Shown: positions 8,362-17,348, counted from the stretch's first letter. The stretch: DNA of 64,000 nt from Novosphingobium huizhouense (GCF_020179475.1 NZ_JAILXZ010000003.1:124001-188000), one strand, 5' to 3'. Translations and numbers: made by a program. The notes: a model not told the origin generated them from the letters alone.

Positions 8362-11300
8362 ATGGGGGACGCGACCGATTTGGCGGAAGATGGCGGGGCG
8401 ACCGACGGCGGCGAAGGGCTGCCGCCGCGCCGGCCGCGCCGTGCGCGCGCCGCCGCGCTGGTGGCGGGGACCGCGCTGGTCGCGGCGATCGGCGGGTTCT
8501 GGCTGGCGCGCGAAGAGATCGCCGACCGGGTGATCAAGCGCCAGCTCGCCGCGCTCGGCCTTCCCGCCGCCTACGAGATCGACACGATCGCGCCCGGCGT
8601 CGAGGTGCTGAGGCACATCGTCATCGGCGATCCCGCGCATCCCGACCTCACCATCGAGCGGGCCGAGTTCCGCGTCGTCTACGGGCTGGGCCTGCCGGAG
8701 ATCGGCAAGGTCGTGCTGACCCGGCCGCGGCTGCACGGCGTGCTGCGCGATGGTGCGGTCCGGTTCGGCGCGCTCGACCGGCTGATCTATCCCGAAAAGC
8801 CTTCGGGCGAGCCGTTCCGCCTGCCGCGGCTCGATCTCGAGATCGTCGACGGCCACGCGTTGATCGACAGCGCGATGGGCCCGATCGCCTTTGTCGGGCG
8901 CGGCAAGGGCCGGCTGCGCAACGGTTTTGCCGGGACGCTGGCGGGCGCCGCGCCGCGCCTTGCCGGCACGGGCTGCAGCTTGCGCGACGCCACCTTGTCG
9001 GCGCGCATCGCCACCAGCGGCGAGCGCCTGCGGCTGACCGGGCCGCTCGAGGTGGCGCGGCTCGATTGCCAGGGCGCGCGCATCGCCGATGCGGTGCTCG
9101 CGCTCGACGTCACATCCGACCGCGACTTCAAGGGCTTCGTCTCGAAGAGCAGCCTGCGCACCGGCGACATCGCCTCGGGCACGCTCGCGGTCGAATCGCT
9201 CGCGCTCGATTCGGCGCTGACCTGGCGCGACGGGCGGCTCGGCGGGCGGCTCGCCGCCAATGCCGGGGGCGCCCACGCGGGCGGGACCACCATTGCTCTC
9301 CTCACCGTCGACGGCCGGGTCGCCGCACGCGACGGCTTTTCGACCGTCGAGTTTCGTGGCGGGATCGACGGGCAGGGGCTGCGCCGCGGCGCGGTGTTCG
9401 ACCGCGCGCTGCTGTCGACCCAGGACAAGGTTGCGGGCACGCTGCTCGCGCCGATGGTCGCGCAAGTCCGCCGCGCGCTGGCGAGCGAGGAGCGCGGCAG
9501 CCGCCTCGGCGGCGAGGTCGCCTTCCGGCGGCAGGACGAGGGCTGGAGCCTCGTCGTCCCGGCGGCGGCGGTGAAGGGCGGCAGCGGCGCGCCCTTGCTG
9601 ACCGTTTCACGCTTCCAGCTCGCAGCGAAAGGCGGGCGACTGCCGCAGATGGCGGGTGCCTTCCGCACCGGCGGGCGCGGCCTGCCGCAGGTGAGCGCCC
9701 GGCTCGAGCAGTCGCTGCCCGGGCGCGCGGTGTTCCGCGTGGGCATGGACGAATATCGCGCAGGCGGGGGCCGGGTCGCGATCCCTGCGCTGACCGTGGC
9801 GCAAGTGGGCGACGGCTCGCTCGGGTTCTCGGGGCAGGCGCGGGTATCGGGCGCGATCCCCGGCGGGCGGGTCGAGGGGCTCGAACTGCCGCTCAGCGGC
9901 GCTTACTCCGCGCGGGGCGACCTCGCGCTGTGGCGGCGCTGCGTGACGCCGCGCTTCGAACGGCTCGAACTGGGCGCGGTCGCGCTCGATGCGCAGAGCC
10001 TGGTCGTCTGCCCGGTGGGCGGGCAGGCGATCGTGCGCAACGGGCCGGGCGGCCTGCGCATCGCCGGCGGGACCGACGCGCTGTCGCTCGCCGGCAAGCT
10101 GGGCGAGACGCCGGTGCAGGTGAGCAGCGGCCCGGTCGGGTTCTCCTGGCCGGGCGTCGTGACCGCGCGCAAGGTGGACGTCGCGCTGGGGCCGGAGGCG
10201 ACCGCGACGCGGCTCAAGCTCGAGGAGCTCGTCGCGCGGCTCGACGGCGAGACCGCCGGGACGTTCGCCGGGGTCGAGGCGCGGCTCGCCGCGGTGCCGC
10301 TCGACGTGACCGGCGCAAGCGGCGACTGGCGTTTCGCCGACGGCGCGCTGACGCTGTCGAACGCGGCGTTCGACCTTTCCGACCGGCAGGGGCCGCCGCG
10401 CTTCGAGAAACTGACCGCGCGGGGCGCGACGCTGAGCCTGGTCGACAACCGCATCACCGCCGAGGCGCTGCTGCGCCACCCGGAAACCGACCGCGAGGTG
10501 GTGCGGGTGAGCCTGCGCCACGACCTGACCGACGCCAGCGGCCGCGCCGACCTCGACGTCGGGCAACTCGCGTTCGATTCGCGGCTGCGGCCCGACCAGC
10601 TGACCCGCCTCGCGCTCGGCGTGGTCGCCAATGTCTCGGGCGCCGTCACGGGCAAGGGCCGGATCGACTGGAACGGGCAGCGGGTGACCAGTCGCGGCAC
10701 GTTCGGCACCGACAGCATGGACCTTGCCGCCGCCTTCGGGCCGGTGCGGGGGCTTTCGGGCAAGCTCGTCTTCACCGACCTGCTCGGCATGGTCACCGCG
10801 CCGCACCAGGTGCTCAAGGTCGCCTCGGTCAATCCCGGGATCGAGGTCAACGACGGCACGATCGACATCCAGGTGCTGCCCGACCAGGTGCTGCGGCTGA
10901 ACGACGCGCGCTGGCCGTTCCTCGGCGGCACGCTGACGATGGAGCCGACCGAGCTGCGGCTGGGCCTTGCCGAGACGCGGCATTACACGCTGGTCGTCGA
11001 CGGGCTCGACGCGGCGCGGTTCCTGGCGCGGCTCGAGATCGGCAACCTTTCGGCGACAGGTATCTTCGACGGGCGGCTGCCGCTGCTGTTCGACGCCAAC
11101 GGCGGGCGGATCGAAGGCGGAACCCTGGTCGCGCGCGCGCCGGGCGGCAACGTCTCCTATGTCGGCGCGCTGACCTACAAGGACCTTTCGCCGATGGCGA
11201 ACTACGCCTTCGACCAGCTCAAGTCGCTCGACTACCGGGCGATGACCATCGCCATGCAGGGCGATCTCGAGGGCGAGATCGTGACCAACGTCAAGTTCGC

Positions 11301-11568
11301 CGGGGTGAAGCAGGGGGCCAAGGTCAAGCGCAACTTCATCACCCGGCAGCTCGCCAACCTGCCGATCCAGTTCAACGTCAACATCCGCGCGCCGTTCTAC
11401 CAGCTGATCACCTCGGTGAAGGCGATGTACGACCCCGCCTTCGTCAAGGACCCGCGCACGCTCGGTCTCGTCGACGACAAGGGCCGGGCGGTGCCGCGCC
11501 TGTCCGCCGGCCCGGGTGCCGGCGCGGCGGGGGGCATTCAGCCTCCAGCAAGCGGAACCATGCCATGA
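8362..11568 (+). CDS. ydbH: YdbH-like AsmA-type intermembrane lipid-transport protein
   Basis: A 1068-residue protein with one N-terminal membrane segment (about 30-46) and a long, regularly beta-stranded remainder that would lie in the periplasm. The C-terminal third (GDIDIQVLPDQVLRLNDARWPFLGGTLTMEP...) matches the YdbH domain. In E. coli YdbH, YhdP and TamB are redundant AsmA-like proteins that move phospholipids to the outer membrane. Its stop overlaps the ynbE-like gene, and ydbL follows, exactly as in the E. coli ydbH-ynbE-ydbL operon. I use the ATG at 8362, with AAGGGG just upstream. Confidence 0.87.
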   Translation: MGDATDLAEDGGATDGGEGLPPRRPRRARAAALVAGTALVAAIGGFWLAREEIADRVIKRQLAALGLPAAYEIDTIAPGVEVLRHIVIGDPAHPDLTIERAEFRVVYGLGLPEIGKVVLTRPRLHGVLRDGAVRFGALDRLIYPEKPSGEPFRLPRLDLEIVDGHALIDSAMGPIAFVGRGKGRLRNGFAGTLAGAAPRLAGTGCSLRDATLSARIATSGERLRLTGPLEVARLDCQGARIADAVLALDVTSDRDFKGFVSKSSLRTGDIASGTLAVESLALDSALTWRDGRLGGRLAANAGGAHAGGTTIALLTVDGRVAARDGFSTVEFRGGIDGQGLRRGAVFDRALLSTQDKVAGTLLAPMVAQVRRALASEERGSRLGGEVAFRRQDEGWSLVVPAAAVKGGSGAPLLTVSRFQLAAKGGRLPQMAGAFRTGGRGLPQVSARLEQSLPGRAVFRVGMDEYRAGGGRVAIPALTVAQVGDGSLGFSGQARVSGAIPGGRVEGLELPLSGAYSARGDLALWRRCVTPRFERLELGAVALDAQSLVVCPVGGQAIVRNGPGGLRIAGGTDALSLAGKLGETPVQVSSGPVGFSWPGVVTARKVDVALGPEATATRLKLEELVARLDGETAGTFAGVEARLAAVPLDVTGASGDWRFADGALTLSNAAFDLSDRQGPPRFEKLTARGATLSLVDNRITAEALLRHPETDREVVRVSLRHDLTDASGRADLDVGQLAFDSRLRPDQLTRLALGVVANVSGAVTGKGRIDWNGQRVTSRGTFGTDSMDLAAAFGPVRGLSGKLVFTDLLGMVTAPHQVLKVASVNPGIEVNDGTIDIQVLPDQVLRLNDARWPFLGGTLTMEPTELRLGLAETRHYTLVVDGLDAARFLARLEIGNLSATGIFDGRLPLLFDANGGRIEGGTLVARAPGGNVSYVGALTYKDLSPMANYAFDQLKSLDYRAMTIAMQGDLEGEIVTNVKFAGVKQGAKVKRNFITRQLANLPIQFNVNIRAPFYQLITSVKAMYDPAFVKDPRTLGLVDDKGRAVPRLSAGPGAGAAGGIQPPASGTMP

Positions 11569-11831
11569 GGAGCCTCGAATTGACCAGTCACGCGAACCCT
11601 GCGACCCTGCGGATGATGAGGGACAGCGCGATCAGGTCGAAACGCGGAAGGCGCGCGCTGCGGCTCCTTCCAGTGATGGGCGCGACGGCGGTGCTGGCGG
11701 GGTGCATTTCGGTGAAGGCGCCCGACAAGCCGATCGTCATCGAGCTCAACATCAACATCAAGCAGGAAGTGGTCTATCGGCTGGCGGCGGACGCTGCGCA
11801 GACGATCGACAAGAACGCGGGGATTTTCTGA
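11565..11831 (+). CDS. ynbE: YnbE-family lipoprotein
   Basis: An 88-residue protein with a basic stretch (RSKRGRRALRLL) followed by the lipobox VLAGC. The mature lipoprotein of about 40 residues has the family core PIVIELNINIKQEV. YnbE is an outer-membrane lipoprotein that completes the YdbH bridge by beta-strand augmentation. The ATG overlaps the ydbH stop (ATGA-like). The tandem ATGs at 11613/11616 would give a more usual signal-peptide length and are a real alternative start. Confidence 0.85.
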   Translation: MRSLELTSHANPATLRMMRDSAIRSKRGRRALRLLPVMGATAVLAGCISVKAPDKPIVIELNINIKQEVVYRLAADAAQTIDKNAGIF

Positions 11832-11833
11832 TC

Positions 11834-12217
11834 ATGGCACGCATCGGGACCAGGATTGTTGCAGCCGCGGCGCTCGCCGGGCTGGTGCTGCCCGCCGTCG
11901 CCTTCGCCCAGCGCGACCCGGCCTATGCCGCGGCGCGCGCGGGCGGCCAGGTGGGCGAGAAGATGGACGGCTACCTCGGCTACGTGGTGCCGCCGAGCCC
12001 TGCGTTGCGCGCGGTGGTCGAGGACATCAACATCAAGCGCAAGGCGGTCTACGCCGACAAGGCCAAGGCCAACAGCGCCACCGTCGAGGAGTATGCGCTC
12101 ACGTCCGGCTGCCTGCTGATCGCGCAGACCAGGCCGGGCGAGAAGTACCAGGCGCCCGACGGATCGTGGCAGACGCGCACCGCCGCGCCGCCCTTGCGCG
12201 ATGCGCGTTGCCCCTGA
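11834..12217 (+). CDS. ydbL: YdbL-like periplasmic protein (DUF1318)
   Basis: A 127-residue exported protein: signal peptide MARIGTRIVAAAALAGLVLP...AFA, then QRDPAYAAARAGGQVGEKMDGYLGYV and VEDINIKRKAVYADKAKA, the DUF1318/YdbL core. The C-terminal extension has two Cys (SGCLL, DARCP). YdbL is thought to be a chaperone-like helper that prevents over-association of YdbH and YnbE. It starts 2 bases after the ynbE stop, and a terminator follows, closing a three-gene operon. Confidence 0.85.
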   Translation: MARIGTRIVAAAALAGLVLPAVAFAQRDPAYAAARAGGQVGEKMDGYLGYVVPPSPALRAVVEDINIKRKAVYADKAKANSATVEEYALTSGCLLIAQTRPGEKYQAPDGSWQTRTAAPPLRDARCP

Positions 12218-12259
12218 AGCCGCGCCGCCCAGCGCATACGTAGCAAACCACGAGATTCC

Positions 12260-12290
12260 GCCCCTTCCTGCACCCGCGGGAAGGGGCTTT
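12260..12290 (+). terminator. Intrinsic terminator after ydbL
   Basis: GCCCCTTCC (12260-12268) pairs with GGAAGGGGC (12279-12287) over a 10-base loop, followed by TTT. It lies 43 bases after the ydbL stop. Confidence 0.75.
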
Positions 12291-12319
12291 CATTTCGGAT
12301 CGTGACGGCCCTGTAGCGG

Positions 12320-12348
12320 TTGACTTGAACAAACCCCCCGCCTAAGGG
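12320..12348 (+). promoter_or_regulatory. Possible promoter of the atp (F0) operon
   Basis: TTGACT at 12320-12325 is followed after 17 bases by TAAGGG (12343-12348), about 80 bases before atpI. The -35 box is good and the -10 box weak. It is the only clear candidate in the gap between the ydbL terminator and atpI. Confidence 0.35.
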
Positions 12349-12426
12349 GCAGGCGCCCTCGGCGGACAGCCGTTGGTTGCGCAGCGCTCCAAGGTCGGGA
12401 TAAACCGCGACTTTAGGGAGAGCAGC

Positions 12427-12747
12427 ATGACCGACGACACATCCGACGTGGCGCCCATCGGCGAGGATCCGCGGATCTCCACGCTCGACGAGCGGCTGAA
12501 AGCCGCCCGCCAGCGCGAGGAAGAGCGGGTCAACAAGCCGGCACCGGATGGGTCCGACGCGAACTATCGCCTTGGTAACCGAGTGCTGGCCGAACTTGTG
12601 GGCGGCATGGTGGGGGGTGCGTTCATCGGCTGGGTCATCGACCAGTTTGCCGGAACGTCGCCCTGGGGGTTGTTGGTGATGCTGTTCGTGGGGGTCGCAG
12701 TTGCCTTCCGCAATATCATCAGGATTTCGAGCCGGCCGCCCGAATAG
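12427..12747 (+). CDS. atpI: ATP synthase-associated protein AtpI
   Basis: A 106-residue protein with an acidic/basic N-terminal tail and two membrane segments (VLAELVGGMVGGAFIGWVI and WGLLVMLFVGVAVAF), ending RNIIRISSRP. This is the AtpI layout. AtpI helps assemble the c-ring and may take part in Mg2+ uptake. It is first in the F0 operon, 40 bases before atpB, with AGGGAGAG as ribosome site. Confidence 0.88.
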   Translation: MTDDTSDVAPIGEDPRISTLDERLKAARQREEERVNKPAPDGSDANYRLGNRVLAELVGGMVGGAFIGWVIDQFAGTSPWGLLVMLFVGVAVAFRNIIRISSRPPE

Positions 12748-12787
12748 GGCGCCGTGGTGATGTTTTGAGTCTGACGGGGACAAGCGC

Positions 12788-13570
12788 GTGGCCGAAGGCA
12801 AGGTCGATCCGGTTCACCAGTTCACGATCGAGCCGCTGTTCGGCACCGATCACTGGTCCATCGCCGGTTACAACGTGGCGTTCACCAATTCGGCGCTGTG
12901 GATGGCGATCACCGCCGTCGTGCTGATCGTGTTCGTGGCGGGCGGCGCCAAGCGCGCCGTGGTGCCGGGCCGCTGGCAGATGGCGGTCGAAGGCTTTACC
13001 GGCTTCGTCGACAACCTGCTGCAGTCGAACATCGGCGCGGCCGGGCGCAAGTACCTGCCGTACATCTTCTCGCTGTTCATGTTCATCCTCTTTGCCAACC
13101 TGCTCGGCCTACTGCCGCTGGCGCTGGTCGGCCTGCACCCGTTCACCGCGACCAGCCACTTCACCGTGACCGGCGTGCTGGCGGTGATGAGCTTCGCGAT
13201 CGTGCTCGCGGTCGGCTTCGCCAAGCACGGCCTGCACTTCTTCTCGCTGTTCGTGCCCCACGGCACGCCGCTGCCGATGATCCCGATCATCTTCCCGATC
13301 GAGCTGATCTCGTTCATGGTGCGTCCGTTCTCGCTCGGCCTGCGTCTGTTCGTCGCGATGATGGCCGGCCACGTCCTTCTCGAAGTGCTGTCGGGCTTCG
13401 TCATCTCCGGCACCAATGCCGGCGCGCTGACCTTCGGCATCGCCGCGCTGCCCAGCTTCCTGCTGATGATCGGCATCTGCGCGCTCGAACTGCTGGTCGC
13501 GGGCATCCAGGCTTACGTCTTTGCCCTGCTTACCTGCGTCTATCTCAACGACGCCGAAAACCTTCACTGA
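12788..13570 (+). CDS. atpB: F0F1 ATP synthase subunit a
   Basis: Subunit a forms the proton half-channels next to the c-ring. The 260-residue protein begins with GTG (VAEGKVDPVHQFTIEPLFG) and has five or six membrane helices. The conserved MVRPFSLGLRLFVAMMAGH carries the essential Arg, and the end VYLNDAENLH is typical of alphaproteobacteria. Order atpI-B-E-b'-b is standard, and the F1 genes are elsewhere, as usual for this class. Confidence 0.97.
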   Translation: MAEGKVDPVHQFTIEPLFGTDHWSIAGYNVAFTNSALWMAITAVVLIVFVAGGAKRAVVPGRWQMAVEGFTGFVDNLLQSNIGAAGRKYLPYIFSLFMFILFANLLGLLPLALVGLHPFTATSHFTVTGVLAVMSFAIVLAVGFAKHGLHFFSLFVPHGTPLPMIPIIFPIELISFMVRPFSLGLRLFVAMMAGHVLLEVLSGFVISGTNAGALTFGIAALPSFLLMIGICALELLVAGIQAYVFALLTCVYLNDAENLH

Positions 13571-13617
13571 ACAGTTTCAACCTTTCCACTACGGATTTGA
13601 AAGAGGGAGTTTTTATC

Positions 13618-13845
13618 ATGGACGCACAGAGCGCAAAGCTTCTCGGCGCTGGTCTGGCCGCCATCGGTGCGGGTCTCGCCTCGCTCGGCGTGGGCAACGT
13701 CTTCGCCAAGTTCCTCGAAGGCGCGCTGCGCAACCCCGGCGCTGCCGACGGCCAGCAGGGCCGCCTGTTCATCGGCTTCGCGGCCGCGGAACTCCTCGGC
13801 CTGCTCTCGTTCGTCGTCGCGATGATCCTGATCTTCGTCGCCTGA
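13618..13845 (+). CDS. atpE: F0F1 ATP synthase subunit c
   Basis: A 75-residue two-helix protein. Helix 1 is LGAGLAAIGAGLASLGVGNVFAKFL, the polar loop is RNPGA, and helix 2 FIGFAAAELLGLLSFVVAMILIF carries the proton-binding Glu58. This ring subunit rotates with proton flow. A strong GAGGGAG ribosome site (13603-13609) fits its high copy need. Confidence 0.97.
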   Translation: MDAQSAKLLGAGLAAIGAGLASLGVGNVFAKFLEGALRNPGAADGQQGRLFIGFAAAELLGLLSFVVAMILIFVA

Positions 13846-13929
13846 TCGAACGTTTCGAATACTGTTGATGCAACGGCCGGGGCGCGCAGATCGCGTTGAT
13901 CCCGGCCGCAAGAAGCGCGGACCAACGCG

Positions 13930-14424
13930 ATGCCTCAGATAGCACAGCTTGCCACCACCTATTCGAGCCAGATCTTCTGGCTGCTGGTGTGCTTCGGCCT
14001 GGTCTTCTTCGTCGTGGGCCTCGGGCTCCTGCCCAAGGTGACCTCGACCGTCGACCTGCGCGACAAGCAGATCGCCGACGACCTCGCCGCGGCCGAAGCC
14101 GCCCGGGCCGCCGCCGATGCCGAGGAAGAGGCATGGAAGGTCACGGCCGCCAAGCAGCGCGCCGAGGCCCAGGCGCTGATCGCCCAGGCCAAGGCCGATG
14201 CCGCCAAGTCGACCGAAGCGGCGCTCGCCGCGGCGGGCGCCAAGGTGGACGAAACGCTCGCCGCCGCCGAAGCGCGGATCGGCGCTGCGCGCGCCGCAGC
14301 GCTCGGCGAGATCGAGGCCGTCGCCGCCGAAGCGGCCCAGGACATCGTGGCCCGCCTTGCCGGCATCTCGGTGCCGGCCGAACAGGCGCAGGCCGCCGTG
14401 AAGGGAGTTCTCGCCCATGGCTGA
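13930..14424 (+). CDS. atpF': F0F1 ATP synthase subunit b'
   Basis: A 164-residue protein with one N-terminal membrane helix (FWLLVCFGLVFFVVGLGLLPKV) and a long Ala/Glu/Lys-rich coiled coil. The IFWLLVCFGLVFF start and DLRDKQIADDL identify the b' form found in alphaproteobacteria and phototrophs. It pairs with b as a heterodimeric peripheral stalk. It overlaps atpF by 8 bases. Confidence 0.93.
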   Translation: MPQIAQLATTYSSQIFWLLVCFGLVFFVVGLGLLPKVTSTVDLRDKQIADDLAAAEAARAAADAEEEAWKVTAAKQRAEAQALIAQAKADAAKSTEAALAAAGAKVDETLAAAEARIGAARAAALGEIEAVAAEAAQDIVARLAGISVPAEQAQAAVKGVLAHG

Positions 14425-14968
14425 AGCCGGCGCAACCACCGCTACCGTCGAACAGCCGCACGGCGGCGAGCACGAAGTCGAACCCACCGCACTGGGCCTC
14501 ACCCCCGGCATGTGGGTTGCGGCGGCGATGCTGGTTTTCCTCCTGATCCTCGTGGTCAAGAAGGTGCCGGCAGCGATCGTCGGCGGGCTCGACAAGCAGA
14601 TCGGCGCGATCCGCCAGCAGCTCGACGAGGCCAAGGCGCTGCGCGCCGAAGCCGAGAAGCTCCGCGCGGAGTATGCGACCAGGATCGCCAATGCCGAGAA
14701 GGACGCGGTCGCCATGCTCGCGCATGCGCGCCACGAAGCGGACCTGATCGTGGCCAAGGCGACGCAGGACACCGCCGACGTGATCGCCCGTCGCGAAAAG
14801 ATGGCGGCGGACAAGATCGGCGCGGCCGAACGCGCGGCGGTCGACGAACTGCGCGCCCGGGCGGTCAGCGCCGCTGCGGCTGCCGCCAGCCAGCTCATCG
14901 CGACCAACCATGGCGCGAGCGCGGACAAGGCGCTGGTCGACGGGGCGATCGCCGGGCTGTCGCACTGA
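14417..14968 (+). CDS. atpF: F0F1 ATP synthase subunit b
   Basis: A 183-residue stalk subunit. An extended hydrophilic N-terminus is followed by one membrane helix (GMWVAAAMLVFLLILVV) and a charged coiled coil (LDEAKALRAEAEKLRAEYATRIANAEKDA). It is the last gene of the operon; a terminator follows 33 bases after its stop. Confidence 0.95.
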   Translation: MAEAGATTATVEQPHGGEHEVEPTALGLTPGMWVAAAMLVFLLILVVKKVPAAIVGGLDKQIGAIRQQLDEAKALRAEAEKLRAEYATRIANAEKDAVAMLAHARHEADLIVAKATQDTADVIARREKMAADKIGAAERAAVDELRARAVSAAAAAASQLIATNHGASADKALVDGAIAGLSH

Positions 14969-15001
14969 TCGCAAGGCGCTTCCCGCCTTCCCGGACAAGA
15001 A

Positions 15002-15027
15002 CCCCGCCGGAAACGGCGGGGTTTTTT
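15002..15027 (+). terminator. Intrinsic terminator of the atp operon
   Basis: CCCCGCCG-GAAA-CGGCGGGG forms an 8-bp stem with a GNRA tetraloop, followed by six T. Confidence 0.92.
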
Positions 15028-15032
15028 GTTGT

Positions 15033-15515
15033 CTAAAGGAAGCGGTGCAGGACCAGCGCGTCGACCGGCCCCAGCGCCGGATGGTCGAAGGCGCGCGGCA
15101 GGCGCCCGACCTCGACGAAGCCGAACGAGCGCCACAGGGCGAGCGCGCGGACATTGCTGCTGACGACGAAGTTGAACTACATCGCGGTGAACCCGGCCGC
15201 ACGCGCCCGTTCGAGCGAATCCGCGCACATCGCGCGGGCCACCCCGCGACCGGTGGCGTCGGCCGCGGTCATGTAACCACAGTTGCTAACGTGCGCGCCG
15301 CCGCCGGCCTGGTTGGCGCGCAGGTAGTAGGTGCCGAGGACGAGGCCTTCGGCCTCCGCGACGAAGGTCTGCTTGTCCGGCGCGAACCAGGTGGCGAGCG
15401 CCGCATCGCGGGGCATCGCGCGATCGAGCGCATAAGTCTCGCCGGCGCGGATGACCGGCTCGAGGATCGCCCAGATGCGATCGGCGTCGCGCGCAACCGC
15501 CGAGCGGATCCGCAC
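15033..15515 (-). pseudogene. GNAT acetyltransferase gene broken by an in-frame amber codon
   Basis: Read from the GTG at 15515, the gene encodes VRIRSAVARDADRIWAILEP ... GRGVARAMCADSLERARAAGFTAM. A TAG at 15177-15179 then interrupts it, and the same frame continues as FNFVVSSNVRALALWRSFGFVEVGR ... ALVLHRFL to a stop at 15033. Related GNAT proteins read MQFN at this point, so CAG (Gln) has become TAG. The downstream part holds the NxxAxxLWxxxGF motif needed for acetyl-CoA binding, so the truncated product should be inactive. Its start is 1 base after the LacI stop, so it was co-transcribed with that gene. A sequencing error is possible. Confidence 0.8.
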
Positions 15516-15516
15516 C

Positions 15517-16542
15517 TCAGTCGCGGGTCGAGCCACGCACGACGAGGCGCACCGGCGCCCGGCGCGGCGAGGGCGCGTCGCCACCGATCGTTGCGATCAG
15601 CCGGTCGACCAGCAACGAGCCGGCGACCTCGAAATCGGATTCGACGGTGGTCAGCGGCGGCACCGACCATTGGCCCGCGCGCACGCCGTCGAAGCCGACC
15701 ACGCCGATGTCTTCGGGCACCTTGTACCCGCGCCGGGTCAGTTCCTTGAGCGCGCCCAGCGCGATCTCGTCGCTGACGCCGAACACGGCGTCGAACGGGC
15801 GGCCGCTGTCGATCAGCGCGGCAGCGGCGAGGCGGCCCTGCTCCTCGCGCGGGAGGCCGCGTTCGATCTTCTGCAGGACGGGCTCGAGCCCTGCCTCGCG
15901 CATCGCCGCGGCATAGCCGTCGAAGCGCTCCTTGAACTGGCGCTGCGGCGAGGTTTCGGACCCCAGGCAGACGATCCGGCGATAGCCGCGCACCAGCATG
16001 TGCCGCGTCGCCAGCGCGGCGCCGGCGGCGTTGTCGCTGCGGATCCAGGGGAAATCGTCGTTCGGCGCGCCCCAGCAGACCCAGTTGGTGCCTTCGGGCA
16101 GGCGGCCGAAGTAGTCCCAGGCCTCGGTGTTCTCGCTGGTGCCGATGACGATCATGCCGTCGGCCTTGCGGCGCTCCTGGTAATGACCCCAGAAGTTCTC
16201 CGGGCTGTCCTGGAAGGCGACGAGCACTTCGTAGCCGCGCGCCGAGGCGGCGGCGCAAGTGCTGCCGAGCAGCGCGAAGTAGAACGGGTTGAGGTCCTTG
16301 CGGTCCTGGCCCGGGCGGCAGATCATCACCAGCGCGAGCGTGCCGGTCTTGCCCCGGCGCAGGCGGGCGGCGTTCTCGTCGACCTGGTAGTTGAGCTTCT
16401 GCGCCGCCTCGATCACCCGCTTGCGGGTCGGCTCACTGATCGAGGTGTCGCCCGCGAGCGCGCGGCTGACGGTCGACTGGCTCACGCCCGCCGCCTCGGC
16501 CACGTCGAACGAGGTAACGCGGGTCAGGCGCTTTTCGGTCAT
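15517..16542 (-). CDS. LacI-family transcriptional regulator
   Basis: A 341-residue regulator with an N-terminal helix-turn-helix (SFDVAEAAGVSQSTVSRALAG, 11-31), a hinge (KLNYQVDENAARLR) and a periplasmic-binding-protein-like sensor domain (GTLALVMICRPG ... FDAVFGVSDEIALGALKEL ... DIGVVGFDGV). Such proteins usually repress sugar-use genes and leave DNA on binding a sugar. No transport or sugar gene is next to it; its only partner is the broken acetyltransferase, so the target is unknown. Confidence 0.92.
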   Translation of the reverse strand: MTEKRLTRVTSFDVAEAAGVSQSTVSRALAGDTSISEPTRKRVIEAAQKLNYQVDENAARLRRGKTGTLALVMICRPGQDRKDLNPFYFALLGSTCAAASARGYEVLVAFQDSPENFWGHYQERRKADGMIVIGTSENTEAWDYFGRLPEGTNWVCWGAPNDDFPWIRSDNAAGAALATRHMLVRGYRRIVCLGSETSPQRQFKERFDGYAAAMREAGLEPVLQKIERGLPREEQGRLAAAALIDSGRPFDAVFGVSDEIALGALKELTRRGYKVPEDIGVVGFDGVRAGQWSVPPLTTVESDFEVAGSLLVDRLIATIGGDAPSPRRAPVRLVVRGSTRD

Positions 16543-16575
16543 CGGCTTGTCGATCCCCTCAGGTCCGCGCAGAGC

Positions 16576-17340
16576 CTAGCGGAACGCATCCTTGGCGGCA
16601 CGTAGCGCGGCAAAGGTTTCCACTGCATTCGTGCCCCCCCAGCGCGCCTGCATGGCAGGATCGTCGGCGCGAAGGAAGGGATTGGTGGCAAGTTCGCGAT
16701 CGAGGGTGGTGGGCACGGTCGGCAGTTCGGCTGCACGCCGCTGCTCCACCTCTGCGGCATAGGCGGCGAGCGCGCCGTTGTCGGGATCGGCATGGACGGC
16801 AAAGCGCGCGTTCGAGGCGGTATATTCGTGCGCGCAGTAGATGGTCGTCGCGGTCGGCAGCGCCTTGAGCCGCAGCAGGCTCGCCCAGAACTGGTCGGGC
16901 GTGCCTTCGAACATGCGCCCGCAGCCGAGAGCAAAAAGGGAATCGCCCACGAAGGCGATGCCGGCTTGGGGAAGGTGGTAGGCGACATGGCCCAGCGTAT
17001 GCCCGCCGACGTCGATCACCTCGGCCTCGGAAGCGCCCAGCCGCACCCGATCGCCCTGCGCGACGGCGCGGTCGACGGCGGCGATGCGTGGCGCATCGAC
17101 CGCAGGCGCGACGATCGTGCAGCCGGTCGCGGCCTTGATCGCCTCGTTGCCGCCAGCGTGATCGGGGTGCCAGTGCGTGTTCCAGATCTGCGTGATCTTC
17201 CAGCCCTTGGCCTCGGCCGCACGGAGATAGGCCGCGGCATCGGGGGTATCGATCGCCACCGTCGCGCCGCTGTCGCGGTCGTGCAGCAGGTAGCCGTAGT
17301 TGTCGGACAGGCACGGGAACTGGTGGACTTCGAGCGACAT
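16576..17340 (-). CDS. gloB: Hydroxyacylglutathione hydrolase (glyoxalase II)
   Basis: GloB hydrolyses S-lactoylglutathione to lactate and glutathione in methylglyoxal detoxification. The protein is a metallo-beta-lactamase fold with the two-metal motif THWHPDH (55-61), GGHTLGHVAYHLP and GDSLFALGCGRMFEG, and a C-terminal substrate domain with NPFLR. Length of 254 is normal. Two adjacent ATGs (17343, 17340) exist; I choose the second because GAGGGG is too close to the first. It is 8 bases after the GFA gene, another glutathione-linked protein. Confidence 0.93.
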   Translation of the reverse strand: MSLEVHQFPCLSDNYGYLLHDRDSGATVAIDTPDAAAYLRAAEAKGWKITQIWNTHWHPDHAGGNEAIKAATGCTIVAPAVDAPRIAAVDRAVAQGDRVRLGASEAEVIDVGGHTLGHVAYHLPQAGIAFVGDSLFALGCGRMFEGTPDQFWASLLRLKALPTATTIYCAHEYTASNARFAVHADPDNGALAAYAAEVEQRRAAELPTVPTTLDRELATNPFLRADDPAMQARWGGTNAVETFAALRAAKDAFR

Positions 17341-17348
17341 CATACCCC

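Noticed and set aside
8119-10983. Long open frames opposite radC and ydbH
   Set aside because: Low-complexity shadow translations of real genes.
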